Shown piece by piece: positions 1 through 10,529 of a DNA stretch of 48,824 nt. The first letter of the stretch is position 1, and every line of letters begins with the position of its first letter. Below the pieces are notes generated by a model. It was given only the letters and a program-made list of their open reading frames with translations, had not been told where the DNA came from and searched no databases. The stretch lies in the NCBI RefSeq assembly GCF_000384965.1, contig NZ_CM001844.1, forward strand, positions 1,195,042 through 1,243,865, read 5' to 3'. This DNA is from Bartonella bovis 91-4. Its GTDB lineage: Bacteria > Pseudomonadota > Alphaproteobacteria > Rhizobiales > Rhizobiaceae. The position numbers and the translations under genes are program-made.

Positions 1-1
1 T

Positions 2-1273
2 ATTCTTTGTGCCACAGCAACATCCATTGAACAAATGATATTCTATCGAGTACTCCAAGGCTTTATTGGTGGAGGTATTATTCCCAGTGTTTTTGTCGCT
101 TCTTATACAATTTTTCCTCCTTCTAAACGCCCAATTATTTCACCTATTGTTGGGCTAGTAGCAACACTAGCACCAACCATTGGCCCAACAGTGGGAGGTT
201 ATCTCAGTCATACCTTATCGTGGCATTGGCTTTTTCTTATTAATGTGCCTTTTGGAATTATCATCTCAATTATAGCTTGGAAATTAATTGATTTTGACAA
301 AGCTGATCTATCTTTACTTTCTAAATTTGACTGGTGGGGCCTTATTTCTATGGCAGTCTTCTTAGGATCTTTAGAATATGTTTTAGAAGAAGGTGCACGT
401 CATGATTGGTTTAATAATAATTTGATCTTTAATTTTTTTATTATTATGCTCTTATCTGCTGGCATATTTTTTTGGCGTGCCTTTACTGTAAAAGAACCAA
501 TTGTTGATCTCACTGCTTTTTCTAATCGCAATTTTTCGATCGCATCGATGTTTTCTTTTATGCTTGGAATAGGTCTTTATGGTCTTACCTATCTTTATCC
601 CGTCTATTTAAGCCAAATCCGTCACTATGATGCCCTTATGATTGGAAAAGCAGTTTTTGTTTCGGGGCTAGTTATGTTTTTTACTGCTCCTCTTGCAGGA
701 TTCCTTTCTGCACGAATGGACGCACGTCTTATGATAGCTATAGGATTTGCAAGTTTTGCTTGGGGAACTTGGTTGACTACCTCCATTACAGACGATTGGG
801 ATTTTTGGGAACTCTTTTGGCCACAAATTTTTCGCGGCATTTCAGTTATGTTGTGCATGGTTCCTATTAATAATATTGCCTTTGGATCATTACCACCAGA
901 ACGGATGAAAAATGCCTCTGGCCTTTTTAATTTAACACGAAATCTTGGTGGTGCAGTGGGGCTTGCTATTATCAGCACTCTTATGACACAACGTACTAAC
1001 CTTCATTACGGGCGAACAGCTGAAACTATCCAACATGGAAATATTCAAGCAACAGAAATGCTTTCAAATCTCACCATGCAATTTAGCTCTGCTACTTTTG
1101 ATCCCCACAGTCTTTCTTTACTCCAACTTTTTAATATGGTTTTCACACAAGCACAAATCATGGCTTTTAGTGATATCTTTTTTATAATGACTATTCTTTT
1201 TAGTATCTTAACCTTTTTTACCATCTTCCTCAAAAAAACACCGCTATCTACTAATATCTCTCCAAACCACTAA
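2..1273 (+). CDS. DHA2-family MFS multidrug exporter, 5'-truncated by window edge
   Basis: This is a drug:H+ antiporter of the major facilitator superfamily (EmrB/QacA type, normally 14 membrane helices), acting in the inner membrane. The frame is open to the left edge, and the residues before the first Met (ILCATATSIEQ) continue the family pattern into RVLQGFIGGG, so the real start lies outside the window. The RVLQG...GG segment, the GPTVGGYL...WHWLFLINVPFG stretch (helix 5 motif C region) and many hydrophobic segments are visible. The hydrophobic C-terminus ends shortly after the last helix. An upstream EmrA-like adaptor would be expected but is not in view. The substrate cannot be told. 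The family call is firm; a role in multidrug efflux is inference. Confidence 0.88.
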   Translation: MLCATATSIEQMIFYRVLQGFIGGGIIPSVFVASYTIFPPSKRPIISPIVGLVATLAPTIGPTVGGYLSHTLSWHWLFLINVPFGIIISIIAWKLIDFDKADLSLLSKFDWWGLISMAVFLGSLEYVLEEGARHDWFNNNLIFNFFIIMLLSAGIFFWRAFTVKEPIVDLTAFSNRNFSIASMFSFMLGIGLYGLTYLYPVYLSQIRHYDALMIGKAVFVSGLVMFFTAPLAGFLSARMDARLMIAIGFASFAWGTWLTTSITDDWDFWELFWPQIFRGISVMLCMVPINNIAFGSLPPERMKNASGLFNLTRNLGGAVGLAIISTLMTQRTNLHYGRTAETIQHGNIQATEMLSNLTMQFSSATFDPHSLSLLQLFNMVFTQAQIMAFSDIFFIMTILFSILTFFTIFLKKTPLSTNISPNH

Positions 1274-1386
1274 TTTACCTTGTAAAGATGAAAAGCACTT
1301 TGTGTTCTGATTATTAAGTAGCGTGGTCTTTATTCCTTTGTCATTTCAATCGTGTGCTTTATAAAAATACTATATTTATAAAAAGC

Positions 1387-2520
1387 TTAGATTATATAGG
1401 AGCGTAAAGGCTCAAAACCATTAAATGCAACAGATGCATAAGTCGCTGTATAAGCACCAGTTCCGTGAATTAACAATTCATCTCCAATGGTTAGAGATAA
1501 AGGAAGAAGATACGGTGTTTTTTCATACATGACATCTGCTGAATCGCACGTTGGACCCGCTAAAATACAAGGTTCCATTGCTTTGTCATCATGAATTGTT
1601 TCAATAGGATAGCGAATAGCCTCACCCATAGTTTCGGCAAGACCATTAAATTTTCCTACATCAAGATAAACCCAGCGAATATTATCACCATCTGCCTTTT
1701 TGGATATTAACACAACCTCTGTACGAATAACACCAGCATTGCCAACTATCGCACGCCCTGGTTCAATAATCGTCTCAGGAATACGATTACCAAAATATTT
1801 TTTTAATGAATCAAAAATCGCTATACCATAAACCTGAGCTGTAGGAACCTCTTTCAAATAACGTGTTGGAAAACCTCCCCCCATATTAACTAATTTCAAC
1901 TGAATACCTTCTTTCTCCAAACGCTCAAAAACTAAAGCTACATCCGATAAAGCATGATCCCAAGCGTTTAAATGTGTCTGCTGAGATCCCACATGAAAAG
2001 ACACACCATATGCCTGCAAACCTAATTGGTGTGCCCGGCGCAGCACATCAACCGCCATATCAGGAACACAACCAAACTTGCGCGATAATGGCCATTCTGC
2101 CCCTTCACCATTGGTAAGAATTCGGCAAAAAATGCGAGCTCCTGGTGCAGCACGAGCAATTTTTTCTACTTCTTCAACGCAATCAACCGCATAAAGCGAA
2201 ATGCCAAGAGTATGTGCATAAGCAATATCACACTCTTTTTTAATAGTATTTCCAAAAGAAATACGCTCAGCTGTTGCTCCTGCCTCTAAAGCCATTTCAA
2301 TTTCTGCTATAGAAGCAGCATCAAAAGATGATCCCAAAGAAGCAAGCAAGCTTAAAATTTCAGGTGCTGGATTTGCTTTAATCGCATAAAAAATACGCGA
2401 TTGAGGAAGAGCTTTTTCAAAATTTAAATAATTCTCACGGACAACATCAAGGTCAACAATCAAGCATGGACCTTTTGGGCGATGTGTTGAAAGAAAATCG
2501 CGAATACGTTGCGTTGTCAT
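1387..2520 (-). CDS. odc: Group III PLP-dependent ornithine/lysine decarboxylase
   Basis: It decarboxylates ornithine (and possibly lysine) to putrescine (cadaverine), the entry to polyamine synthesis, in the cytoplasm. It has the alanine-racemase-fold barrel with the PLP lysine in FYAIKANP (Lys48), the phosphate-binding EPGRA motif in the second half, and the catalytic Cys in GPTCDSAD (about Cys325). The length of 377 aa fits the bacterial short ODC family. I chose the ATG at 2520 rather than the in-frame TTG at 2526: the AGGAG at about 2529-2533 sits 8 nt from the ATG but only 2 nt from the TTG. The gene is monocistronic, with a long GC-rich leader upstream. Ornithine versus lysine preference cannot be decided by eye. 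Confidence 0.93.
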   Translation of the reverse strand: MTTQRIRDFLSTHRPKGPCLIVDLDVVRENYLNFEKALPQSRIFYAIKANPAPEILSLLASLGSSFDAASIAEIEMALEAGATAERISFGNTIKKECDIAYAHTLGISLYAVDCVEEVEKIARAAPGARIFCRILTNGEGAEWPLSRKFGCVPDMAVDVLRRAHQLGLQAYGVSFHVGSQQTHLNAWDHALSDVALVFERLEKEGIQLKLVNMGGGFPTRYLKEVPTAQVYGIAIFDSLKKYFGNRIPETIIEPGRAIVGNAGVIRTEVVLISKKADGDNIRWVYLDVGKFNGLAETMGEAIRYPIETIHDDKAMEPCILAGPTCDSADVMYEKTPYLLPLSLTIGDELLIHGTGAYTATYASVAFNGFEPLRSYII

Positions 2521-2589
2521 TTGCAATTCTCCTTAAGGAAGACAAAAGCCTCCCTATTTTAAACCAAAGGACAAAATACACACAAACCA

Positions 2590-2950
2590 CCATTTCTATC
2601 CCGATTATTCAAATAATCAGGATAAATCAGCATTGTATGCAATGAAGAAACAGCGCGAAAACCGCATTGTTCCACTTTGTCTGCCTTTTTGATTGGAGTT
2701 GCACAAAAACTTCCGCACTGAAGGCAATGAGGTGTGCCTCTATAGTTATCCCAGCATTTTTAAATAGCCGGAAGACACCAGAAAGGCCCGCACCGTCGTT
2801 GCTTCAAGATGTCCTCATTCTTTCGATTGGCCGTAAGAATGACTGGAGCGGTTAGTTCCAGGTACCGTACCGGTTAATCTCACCATTTGAGAACCAGTGG
2901 ACACCCACAGGCACGTGCGACTTTGGGCAATGTCGCGTATAAGACTAATT
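2590..2950 (-). promoter_or_regulatory. Candidate speF-type structured 5' leader of the decarboxylase gene
   Basis: The roughly 400 nt before the decarboxylase are clearly richer in G+C than other spacers here and hold several complementary segments. One is a near-perfect hairpin close to the gene (plus strand 2601-2621, arms CCGATTATT and AATAATCAGG), and another is a short self-complementary GGTACCGTACC. A conserved alphaproteobacterial RNA element called the speF leader is known upstream of ornithine decarboxylase genes. Position, orientation and composition fit that element. I recognise it from context and did not verify a covariance match. The precise 5' end is a guess. Confidence 0.55.
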
Positions 2951-3152
2951 TTTATTTATTTCAATCATTTTTTTAATCTTCAGGTAAAAAAATGAGTGAT
3001 AAAAATGCACTTTATTCAAAAACGTAAACCAGCTTATATACCACTTTATTAAACGCACAAAAATAGGCTAACCAATGCCTATATTAAAAGTGCCCTTTCC
3101 TTTAAAATAAAAGAAAAAACAAAAATCTTAAATATTAAAACAGCAATCACTA

Positions 3153-4067
3153 TTACTCTTGATGAGAATACATTGCACGTGATTTTGATAACTGGAACTG
3201 TCTATGACGTTCTCGAAAACGCTGCCTATCAGCTTCGCTGCGTGTATTATAGCAAGTATCACACGACACACCTTCTTCATAATGAGGTGACAACTTGCTT
3301 TCAGCATTAAGAGGATAGCGACAAGCACGGCACAATTCGCGTCCACACTCTTCAAGGCCGTGACTCACAGAAACTCGTTCATCAAAAACAAAGCATTCAC
3401 CCCACCACAAACTTTTTTCTTTTGGTATTGTTTCTAAATAGCGTAAAATACCGCCTTTTAAGTGGTAAACTTGGTCATAACCAAGTCCACGTACATAAGC
3501 TGTTGACTTTTCACACCGTATACCACCTGTGCAAAACATGGCGATTTTCTTTTTCTTTTTTAAATCACCTTCATGCTTAGTTATCCATTCAGGAAATTCA
3601 CGAAACGTTTTAATACGAGGATCAATTGCTCCTTGAAAACTACCCAATGCATATTCATAATCATTGCGTGTATCAATTAAAATCGTCTCTTTATCTTGTA
3701 TCAGGCCATTCCAATCTTCAGGCTCTACATAAGTGCCGACAATTTCTAATGGATTAACACCCTCTACCCCCATTGTAACAATTTCTTTTTTCAATCGTAC
3801 TTTCATACGATGAAAAGGCATTTTTGAGGCCCATGAATATTTAAGTTCTGGCTCTTTCAAAGCAGGCTGCTCAGTAATAAAACGGACCAGTGTCTCAATT
3901 GCAATACAAGAACCAGCAACTGTCCCATTAATACCCTCTTTTGCTAAAAGCAAGGTACCCTTTATGCCATTTGCCTGGCATAAATCCAGTAAAGGTTTCT
4001 GTAATTGATGATAATGTTTTAAATCTGCAAAACAATAAAGAGCAGCAACTTTAAAATTCTTTTCCAT
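3153..4067 (-). CDS. trhO: tRNA uridine-34 hydroxylase, rhodanese family (TrhO/YceA)
   Basis: TrhO performs prephenate-independent, oxygen-dependent hydroxylation of U34 in certain tRNAs to 5-hydroxyuridine, on the way to mo5U/cmo5U. The N-terminal ferredoxin-like domain (about 1-100, with [14 protein letters not shown]) precedes a rhodanese domain (about 120-220) whose active loop is [11 protein letters not shown], giving the catalytic-type Cys179 and second Cys185. The C-terminal part contains the cysteine-rich metal-binding type [13 protein letters not shown] and CDTC. The 304-aa length matches the family. It stands alone on the minus strand between the decarboxylase and the reductase, without clear operon partners. 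Confidence 0.9.
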   Translation of the reverse strand: MEKNFKVAALYCFADLKHYHQLQKPLLDLCQANGIKGTLLLAKEGINGTVAGSCIAIETLVRFITEQPALKEPELKYSWASKMPFHRMKVRLKKEIVTMGVEGVNPLEIVGTYVEPEDWNGLIQDKETILIDTRNDYEYALGSFQGAIDPRIKTFREFPEWITKHEGDLKKKKKIAMFCTGGIRCEKSTAYVRGLGYDQVYHLKGGILRYLETIPKEKSLWWGECFVFDERVSVSHGLEECGRELCRACRYPLNAESKLSPHYEEGVSCDTCYNTRSEADRQRFRERHRQFQLSKSRAMYSHQE

Positions 4068-4309
4068 ATTCTTGCAATAACCCGCGTTTCATTCAATTTC
4101 AAGACCTATTCATATTACTTTTACATATTTTACTCTTTATATATTGTGCTTAAATTAAACTATACTCATTATATTATTTTATTGGAGAAAAATTACCTTG
4201 TATCCAAAATAGAATGCTTTTCGCCTTTTATCCTTAAATAGGCTCATATTGTTGCCTATATAATTTGCAAAATTCTGTGTTCATAACACGTAGTAATATA
4301 ATTGTTTTT

Positions 4310-5140
4310 CTACCCTACAAAAGCACGTTCCACAACATAAGTGGCCGGCGCATTATTTGCCCCCTCAATAAGCCCGAAAGATTCACACATTGCTGCACAA
4401 TCCTTCAGCATTGCCATTGAACCACAAATCATTACACGATCTTCATCAGAATTAATTTTAGGTAAACCAGCCATTTCAAAAAAAGCACCATTCTTCATTA
4501 CATTAGTAATGCGCCCCATATACTCTGAAGGTTCACGAGTAGTCATAGGATAAAATTTTAACTGCTGTGCATATTCACCAATCAGGGGATCTTGATATAA
4601 AGATGCAACAAGATCTTTTGCATACGTCAATTCATTTTTTTCACGTGTTGTTTGAACAAGCACAACTTGAGAAAATTTCTCATAAGTTTCAGGATCACGA
4701 ATAAGACTTGCAAAAGGAGCAACACCTGTGCCTGTTGAAAGGAGATAAAGGCGTTTTCCAGGAATAAGAGCATCAAGAACCAATGTTCCTGTAGACTTTT
4801 TACGCATTAAAACCGTATCACCAATTTTGATTTTTTGAAGATGTTCGGTCAATGGTCCTCCTGGAACTTTGATAGAAAAAAATTCCAGCTGTTCATCCCA
4901 AAATGGACTGGCAATTGAATAAGCACGATAAATTGGCTTTTCTGCATTCGGTAAGCCAATCATAACAAATTCGCCTGAACGAAAGCGAAAAGTTTCTGGC
5001 CGGTTGAGACGAAATTTAAACAAATGAGCCGTATAATGGCAAACCTCCTGAACGGTAAGCGCAAATACATTATCAGGAATAGGAAAGTTTGATGCAACAC
5101 TACTGATGTTTGATTGAACATTGGTGGTACATACACTCAT
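4310..5140 (-). CDS. fpr: Ferredoxin--NADP(+) reductase
   Basis: This flavoenzyme moves electrons between NADPH and ferredoxin/flavodoxin in the cytoplasm, often as part of oxidative-stress defence and Fe-S/heme metabolism. The FAD-binding RAYSIASP motif (72-79) and the NADP-binding LSTGTGVAPFASL segment (about 134-146) are plain. The C-terminus VVERAFVG is the typical alphaproteobacterial short FPR ending. The 276-aa length is slightly long because of an N-terminal stretch of about 20 residues that does not look conserved. The start is supported by AAGGAA placed 7 nt before the ATG. Upstream lies a 650-bp spacer to the divergent alr. Confidence 0.93.
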   Translation of the reverse strand: MSVCTTNVQSNISSVASNFPIPDNVFALTVQEVCHYTAHLFKFRLNRPETFRFRSGEFVMIGLPNAEKPIYRAYSIASPFWDEQLEFFSIKVPGGPLTEHLQKIKIGDTVLMRKKSTGTLVLDALIPGKRLYLLSTGTGVAPFASLIRDPETYEKFSQVVLVQTTREKNELTYAKDLVASLYQDPLIGEYAQQLKFYPMTTREPSEYMGRITNVMKNGAFFEMAGLPKINSDEDRVMICGSMAMLKDCAAMCESFGLIEGANNAPATYVVERAFVG

Positions 5141-5797
5141 AAAATCGTTCCTTATATCCTTATTGAATATTAAATCTCAAATTTTGCAAATGATATAATA
5201 GTTGCCAGCCATCTGCCAATATCTCTTTTAAAACTTCTAGAACTTAACCCAATCAAATAGAAACATCTGAAACAGATATCTAACATACCAGATAACTCTT
5301 ATAGTAAATCATTTCAATTACATCATATCGCTAGCGTCAACACACCACCAACAACAAGCATAACTTGTTGCCAAAATTTATTTTGGAAATTGGCAACTTT
5401 AAACCTTAAAATAAAACTTTTCATTTCTTCTTTTAAAAGCAATTAAAATATTTTCCATAAACAATACATATACTTTATAATACTTGAGAATGCTTTCTGC
5501 TCTTTCTACAGGTTCATACAATTATAGGAAATATTTTTTGTTTTTCAAAATATGCATTTAAGCAAAAAATAGCTTGCTTGCATTAATTATTGACATAACC
5601 TCATAATACAAATTGAAAATAATATTTCTCTTGATCATATTAACGCCAAACATTTTATTTCAAAAGATTGTTTTTATTATATATAATCCGATATGACTTC
5701 AAAAATAAAAACAACAGTTGAATTTTTTGCCCGAGTTTATACAAGCAACAACTCAAAAAGACCTTGTGTTTATTATTGACACAGCTAAGATTTTACA
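5141..5797. other. Gene-free divergent spacer between fpr and alr
   Basis: This is an AT-rich spacer that must carry both divergent promoters. No convincing ORF, RNA gene or repeat is visible. A TTGACA at 5776-5781 is too close to the alr start to serve as a normal -35 box. Confidence 0.5.
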
Positions 5798-6919
5798 ATG
5801 AATACATCTATTGATTATGACACAAAAACATTGTTCCCTTATACAGCTGTCGCAATTATTGATATTAGTGCCATTGTTGCTAATTACACAGCTTTAGCTC
5901 AGCATGTTGCTCCTACAGAATGTTCAGCTGTCGTAAAAGCCAACGCTTACGGGATAGGTGTTGAAAAAGTTGCTCCCGCGCTTTATCAAGCTGGTTGTCG
6001 TACTTTCTTTGTTGCCCAAATTAAAGAAGCACTTCAATTAAAAGCCATTTTACCACCTAATGTTACCCTTGCCCTTCTCAGTGGGCTTCCACCTACTTCA
6101 GAAGAATTTGTAGCGCAAGCGGGTATTGTCCCTGTTCTTAATTCTTGGCATGAAATTGAAAATTGGCAAATGCTTTGTCAAGAAAAGAGCACAAGATTCC
6201 CAGCAATCGTTCAAATTGATACCAATATGAATCGGTTAGGTCTTGATCAAAAAGAATTACAACAACTTATTAAGCACCCTACCCTGTTCGAAATAGCAGA
6301 TATAAAATATATTATAAGTCACCTTGCCAATGGAGATGATTGCACGCATTCATCTAATTACACACAACTAACCACCATAAAAAAAATACTTGCACAATTA
6401 CCTGCGTGTAAAGTTTCGCTTGCTAATTCTGGAGGAATTTTCCTTGGTCCAGATTTTTATTTTGACCTTGTTCGTCCAGGTATTGCACTTTATGGCATTA
6501 ATTCCCATGGAAAACATACAATACCTATCAAACCTGTTTTAAAACTTAAAGCTCAAGTTATTCAAAGTCGCTGTGTTGAAGAAGGTACACCAATAGGCTA
6601 TGGAGGAAGCTTTATTACCCACCGACCAAGTATTCTTACAACCATTTCTATTGGCTATGCTGATGGATGGTTACGCAATCTTTCTAACAAAGGCTCTGTT
6701 TATTTCAAAGGATACAAACTTCCCATCGTTGGACGAATCTCTATGGATTCTATAATTGTTGATGCAACCAACATTGAACACGACAAACCTAAAAGAGGTG
6801 ACTGGGTAGAACTCATTGGAGAGCATCAAAAAATTGAAGATATTTCTATAGATGCAAATACTGTTCCTCACGAAATTCTTTCTTCTCTTGGTGCTCGTTG
6901 TAAGCGCATTTATATTTAA
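5798..6919 (+). CDS. alr: Alanine racemase
   Basis: It interconverts L- and D-alanine to supply D-Ala for peptidoglycan. The PLP lysine is Lys47 in VVKANAYG, the second catalytic base is Tyr287 in SIGYADGW, and the substrate-carboxylate/PLP region LVRPGIALYG is present. The 373-aa length is normal. The fold is an N-terminal TIM barrel with a C-terminal beta domain (about 250-373). No strong ribosome-binding site precedes the ATG. The gene is monocistronic and divergent from fpr. The biosynthetic (alr) rather than catabolic (dadX) role is inferred from the absence of a dadA neighbour. Confidence 0.94.
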   Translation: MNTSIDYDTKTLFPYTAVAIIDISAIVANYTALAQHVAPTECSAVVKANAYGIGVEKVAPALYQAGCRTFFVAQIKEALQLKAILPPNVTLALLSGLPPTSEEFVAQAGIVPVLNSWHEIENWQMLCQEKSTRFPAIVQIDTNMNRLGLDQKELQQLIKHPTLFEIADIKYIISHLANGDDCTHSSNYTQLTTIKKILAQLPACKVSLANSGGIFLGPDFYFDLVRPGIALYGINSHGKHTIPIKPVLKLKAQVIQSRCVEEGTPIGYGGSFITHRPSILTTISIGYADGWLRNLSNKGSVYFKGYKLPIVGRISMDSIIVDATNIEHDKPKRGDWVELIGEHQKIEDISIDANTVPHEILSSLGARCKRIYI

Positions 6920-7356
6920 GCCATCGAAAAGTTATCAATAAAATTAATTTATGAAAATATCATTTTAGAAAAAACAGTGCTACTAGTGTAACCCGAACAT
7001 AGCTCCTTCAAGAGCTATAAGGATATACTTCCCCTTTATCTCTATAAAATCAAATTTAGCTAATTCATAAGAAAGCTAACCAGCTTTTCAGCATCAAAAT
7101 ACTTACTAAACGAATAGAGAGAACCTAATTTGTTGTTGAATTCTTCTTGCTCTTTTTTTATCCAATAGAATTAGCATTAAAATTTCAACTTAATTTATAA
7201 GAATTTTCAAATATTTATATCTTAAAAAGAAAAAAATAGCTAATTCATCAGTAATAACATAAGTGAAAAACTAATTTTGACAAAACAAAATTTGATAGCA
7301 CTTACTGTTAATAAATAATTCTAGAAACCCACAAAATAAGTAGACTTCTATGATAT
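6920..7356. other. Gene-free convergent spacer between alr and gcvP
   Basis: AT-rich sequence between convergent genes. I see no clear GC-rich terminator hairpin, ORF or RNA gene. Confidence 0.5.
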
Positions 7357-10149
7357 TTAATACGCTACTACTGGCGGGCAAGAACAGATTAATGCTCGAT
7401 CGCCAGCAACATTATCAATGCGTGAAACAGGTGGCCAGTATTTACTAGCTGGATCAACATGGTGATTAGGAAAAGCAGCCTCTTTCCGCGAATAAGCCCT
7501 CTTCCAATGATCATCCAAAGTATCTGCCAACGTATGCGGTGCATTTACTAGTGGATTATCTTCCTTTGGCCAAACCCCTTCACCAATTTTTTTAGCTTCT
7601 TCAGCAATAGATAATAAAGCATCACAAAAACGATCAATCTCTGCTTTTGGCTCTGATTCTGTTGGTTCAATCATCAAAGTTCCAGGAACTGGAAATGACA
7701 TAGTCGGTGCGTGAAATCCATAGTCTATTAAACGCTTTGCAATATCATCGACACTAACCCCATATTCTTCTTTCAACAAACGTGTATCCACAATACATTC
7801 ATGGGCAACACGCCCATGCTTGCCCCGATAAAGAATAGAATAAGTCTTTGAAAGACGTGCAGCAATATAATTGGCATTTAATATTGCCGTTTGCGTTGCA
7901 TATTTTAAACCATCTGCTCCCATCATCCGAATATACATCCACGTAATAACAAGAATAGAAGCGCTTCCATAAGGAGCTGCAGAAACTGCATGTGTTGTCT
8001 TATGTTGTTCATGACCAGGCAAAAATGGTTTTAAATGCTCTTTTACACCAATCGGTCCAACACCCGGACCACCACCTCCATGAGGAATTGCAAATGTTTT
8101 ATGAAGATTCATATGACAAACATCGGCTCCCATATCTGCCGGACGTGCAAGACCTACAAGCGCATTTAAATTAGCTCCATCAAAATAAACTTGTCCACCA
8201 TTTTCATGAATAATAGCACAAATGTCCTTAATGCTTTCTTCATAAACGCCATGCGTTGAAGGATAAGTGATCATCAAAGCTGCCAAACAATCTTTATGCA
8301 ATTGTGCTTTAGTTCTAAGATCATTAATATCGACATCGCCATCATTTAAACATTGAACCACAACAACTTTCATACCAGCCATATGGGCTGAAGCTGGATT
8401 GGTACCATGTGCAGATGCAGGAACAAGACAAACATTACGTTGGTGATCGCCACGAGATTGATGATATCGACGAATAGCCAAAAGCCCAGCATATTCACCC
8501 TGAGCACCAGAGTTTGGCTGAAAAGAAACTTGAGAAAACCCTGTAATTTCACACAACCACGCATTTAGCTGACTGATTATTTCTTGATAACCCTCTTCGT
8601 CTCCTTGAGGAGCAAAAGGGTGTATATTAGCGACTACAGACCAGCTTACAGGTATTAACTCAGCCGCTGCGTTAAGCTTCATTGTACAAGAACCAAGTGG
8701 AATCATCGCTCGATCCAGCGCTAAATCTTTATCTGATAAGCGGCGCAAAAAGCGCATCATATCTGTTTCTGAATGAATCGCACGAAAAAATGGTTGTGAA
8801 AGAAAAGTAGCATCACGCTCTTTACCCAAAAGCTTTGAATCAGATTGGTCTGCTAGTTGTGCGCCAAAAAGCTGTGCTAAAGTACAAGCATCTTCCTCTG
8901 TTGATAATTCATCAAAATTGATTGCAACCCTATCATTGTCAAGAACACGAATAAGATACCCATTCGTTTTTGCTTGAGCCGTAATTTCTTGAGCTTTTCC
9001 CTTAACAAAAATGCTGACACAATCAAAAAAGTGTTGATTTTCACAACGTATACCTGCTGCCTCTAAACCATTAACAAAACGGCATGTTAAGTGGTGAATC
9101 CTCTTAGCAATTGCTTGTAAACCTTGTGGTCCATGCCAAACAGCATAAGCCACAGCCATATTAGCCAATAAAGCCTGCGCTGTACATATATTTGATGTAG
9201 CTTTATCACGCCGAATATGTTGTTCACGAGTCTGCAATGCCAAGCGAAAAGCAGTACGGCCTTTTGTATCGACTGATTGACCAACAATACGCCCTGGAAT
9301 CAAACGTGTTAAAGCAGAACTCACTGCAAGATAGCCCGCATGAGGACCACCAAACCCCATTGGAACACCATAACGTTGCATAGAGCCAACAACAATATCT
9401 GCACCCCACTTTGCTGGCGGCTCCATAATAGTAAGTGCCAAAGGATCAGCAACAACAATTACCAGCGCTCCTTTTGCTTTTGCTTCTTTAATGACCTCAC
9501 TGTAATCATTAAAGCAACCTTTTGTGTCTGGCCATGACAAAACAATAGCTGCTGTATCTGCACAAATTTCACCATGCGTGTTGATGTGAATACCCTGTGT
9601 TTCAGCGCGTGTTTGAATGACATTCAAAGTCTGAGAATGTAATAAATTTTGAATCGAAATTTTTGTCTTTTTTTCACGTGCAAAGCGGAAAGCCACTGCA
9701 TTAGCTTCAGCTAAGGCTGTTGCTTCATCCAAAAGCGAAGCAGCAGCAACAGGCAAACCTGTCAATTCGCTAACCAATGTTTGAAAATAAAATAATAACT
9801 CTAAGCGACCTTGGCTAATCTCTGCTTGATAAGGTGTATAAGCAGTATACCAAGCTGGATTTTCAAAAAGATTGCGTAAAATAACAGATGGCACACACGT
9901 TCCATAATAACCTTGACCAATGAAATTTTTGCGCAAACGATTGCGCCCCATCATCTTAAACAATTCTTCTAAAGCCTGCTTTTCACTTGCCGCTTGCGGT
10001 AAATCAAGCGGATGCTCTAAATGAATAGAGCGAGGTATAGCTTGAGAGATCAATGTTTCAACTGAATCAAGTTCTAAAATATTTAGCATTTCCTGTATTT
10101 CATCAGGTCGAATTCCGATATGCCGAGAAAAAAAACAACGTTCTTGCAT
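7357..10149 (-). CDS. gcvP: Glycine dehydrogenase (decarboxylating), P-protein
   Basis: This PLP enzyme of the glycine cleavage system decarboxylates glycine and passes the aminomethyl group to lipoyl-GcvH. It is the fused single-chain form (930 aa): an N-terminal half about 1-430 and a PLP-binding C-terminal half. The Schiff-base lysine is in [16 protein letters not shown] (Lys684, followed by the glycine-rich loop). It is the last gene of the gcvT-gcvH-gcvP operon, starting 5 nt after gcvH, so it is probably translationally coupled. The C-terminal stretch with [16 protein letters not shown] and [10 protein letters not shown] is typical of the family. No disruption is seen. Confidence 0.96.
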   Translation of the reverse strand: MQERCFFSRHIGIRPDEIQEMLNILELDSVETLISQAIPRSIHLEHPLDLPQAASEKQALEELFKMMGRNRLRKNFIGQGYYGTCVPSVILRNLFENPAWYTAYTPYQAEISQGRLELLFYFQTLVSELTGLPVAAASLLDEATALAEANAVAFRFAREKKTKISIQNLLHSQTLNVIQTRAETQGIHINTHGEICADTAAIVLSWPDTKGCFNDYSEVIKEAKAKGALVIVVADPLALTIMEPPAKWGADIVVGSMQRYGVPMGFGGPHAGYLAVSSALTRLIPGRIVGQSVDTKGRTAFRLALQTREQHIRRDKATSNICTAQALLANMAVAYAVWHGPQGLQAIAKRIHHLTCRFVNGLEAAGIRCENQHFFDCVSIFVKGKAQEITAQAKTNGYLIRVLDNDRVAINFDELSTEEDACTLAQLFGAQLADQSDSKLLGKERDATFLSQPFFRAIHSETDMMRFLRRLSDKDLALDRAMIPLGSCTMKLNAAAELIPVSWSVVANIHPFAPQGDEEGYQEIISQLNAWLCEITGFSQVSFQPNSGAQGEYAGLLAIRRYHQSRGDHQRNVCLVPASAHGTNPASAHMAGMKVVVVQCLNDGDVDINDLRTKAQLHKDCLAALMITYPSTHGVYEESIKDICAIIHENGGQVYFDGANLNALVGLARPADMGADVCHMNLHKTFAIPHGGGGPGVGPIGVKEHLKPFLPGHEQHKTTHAVSAAPYGSASILVITWMYIRMMGADGLKYATQTAILNANYIAARLSKTYSILYRGKHGRVAHECIVDTRLLKEEYGVSVDDIAKRLIDYGFHAPTMSFPVPGTLMIEPTESEPKAEIDRFCDALLSIAEEAKKIGEGVWPKEDNPLVNAPHTLADTLDDHWKRAYSRKEAAFPNHHVDPASKYWPPVSRIDNVAGDRALICSCPPVVAY

Positions 10150-10154
10150 AATAC

Positions 10155-10523
10155 TTATCCAATCAACGCTTTATAAGCATTTTCGTCCAGCAACTCATCA
10201 AGTTGTGTTTCATCTTGTAGCGTCATTTTCCATAACCAACCTTCTTCTTCAGCTTTTTGATTTACCAGCGCAGGATCATCTGCCAATGCCTCATTAATTT
10301 CGATAACCTCACCATCGATAGGTGCATAAACATCTGAAGCTGCTTTAACCGATTCTACAACAGCAGCAGAATCTCCTTTGGAAAGCTGTGTTCCACTTTG
10401 TGGCAAATCAACAAAAACCAAATCACCTAACTGCTCTTGAGCATAATGCGTGATTCCAATAGTGGCTACTTTCCCTTCAATGCTGAGCCATTCATGATCT
10501 TGTGTAAAATAAATCTTAGACAT
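10155..10523 (-). CDS. gcvH: Glycine cleavage system H protein
   Basis: This lipoyl carrier protein shuttles the aminomethyl intermediate between GcvP, GcvT and dihydrolipoamide dehydrogenase. The lipoylation site is Lys60 in [13 protein letters not shown], inside the conserved hammerhead fold. The length of 122 aa is normal. The gcvT stop codon (10530-10532) is embedded in the AAAGGG that forms its ribosome-binding site, leaving 6 nt between the two genes, a sign of tight coupling. Confidence 0.96.
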   Translation of the reverse strand: MSKIYFTQDHEWLSIEGKVATIGITHYAQEQLGDLVFVDLPQSGTQLSKGDSAAVVESVKAASDVYAPIDGEVIEINEALADDPALVNQKAEEEGWLWKMTLQDETQLDELLDENAYKALIG

Positions 10524-10529
10524 AGAATA

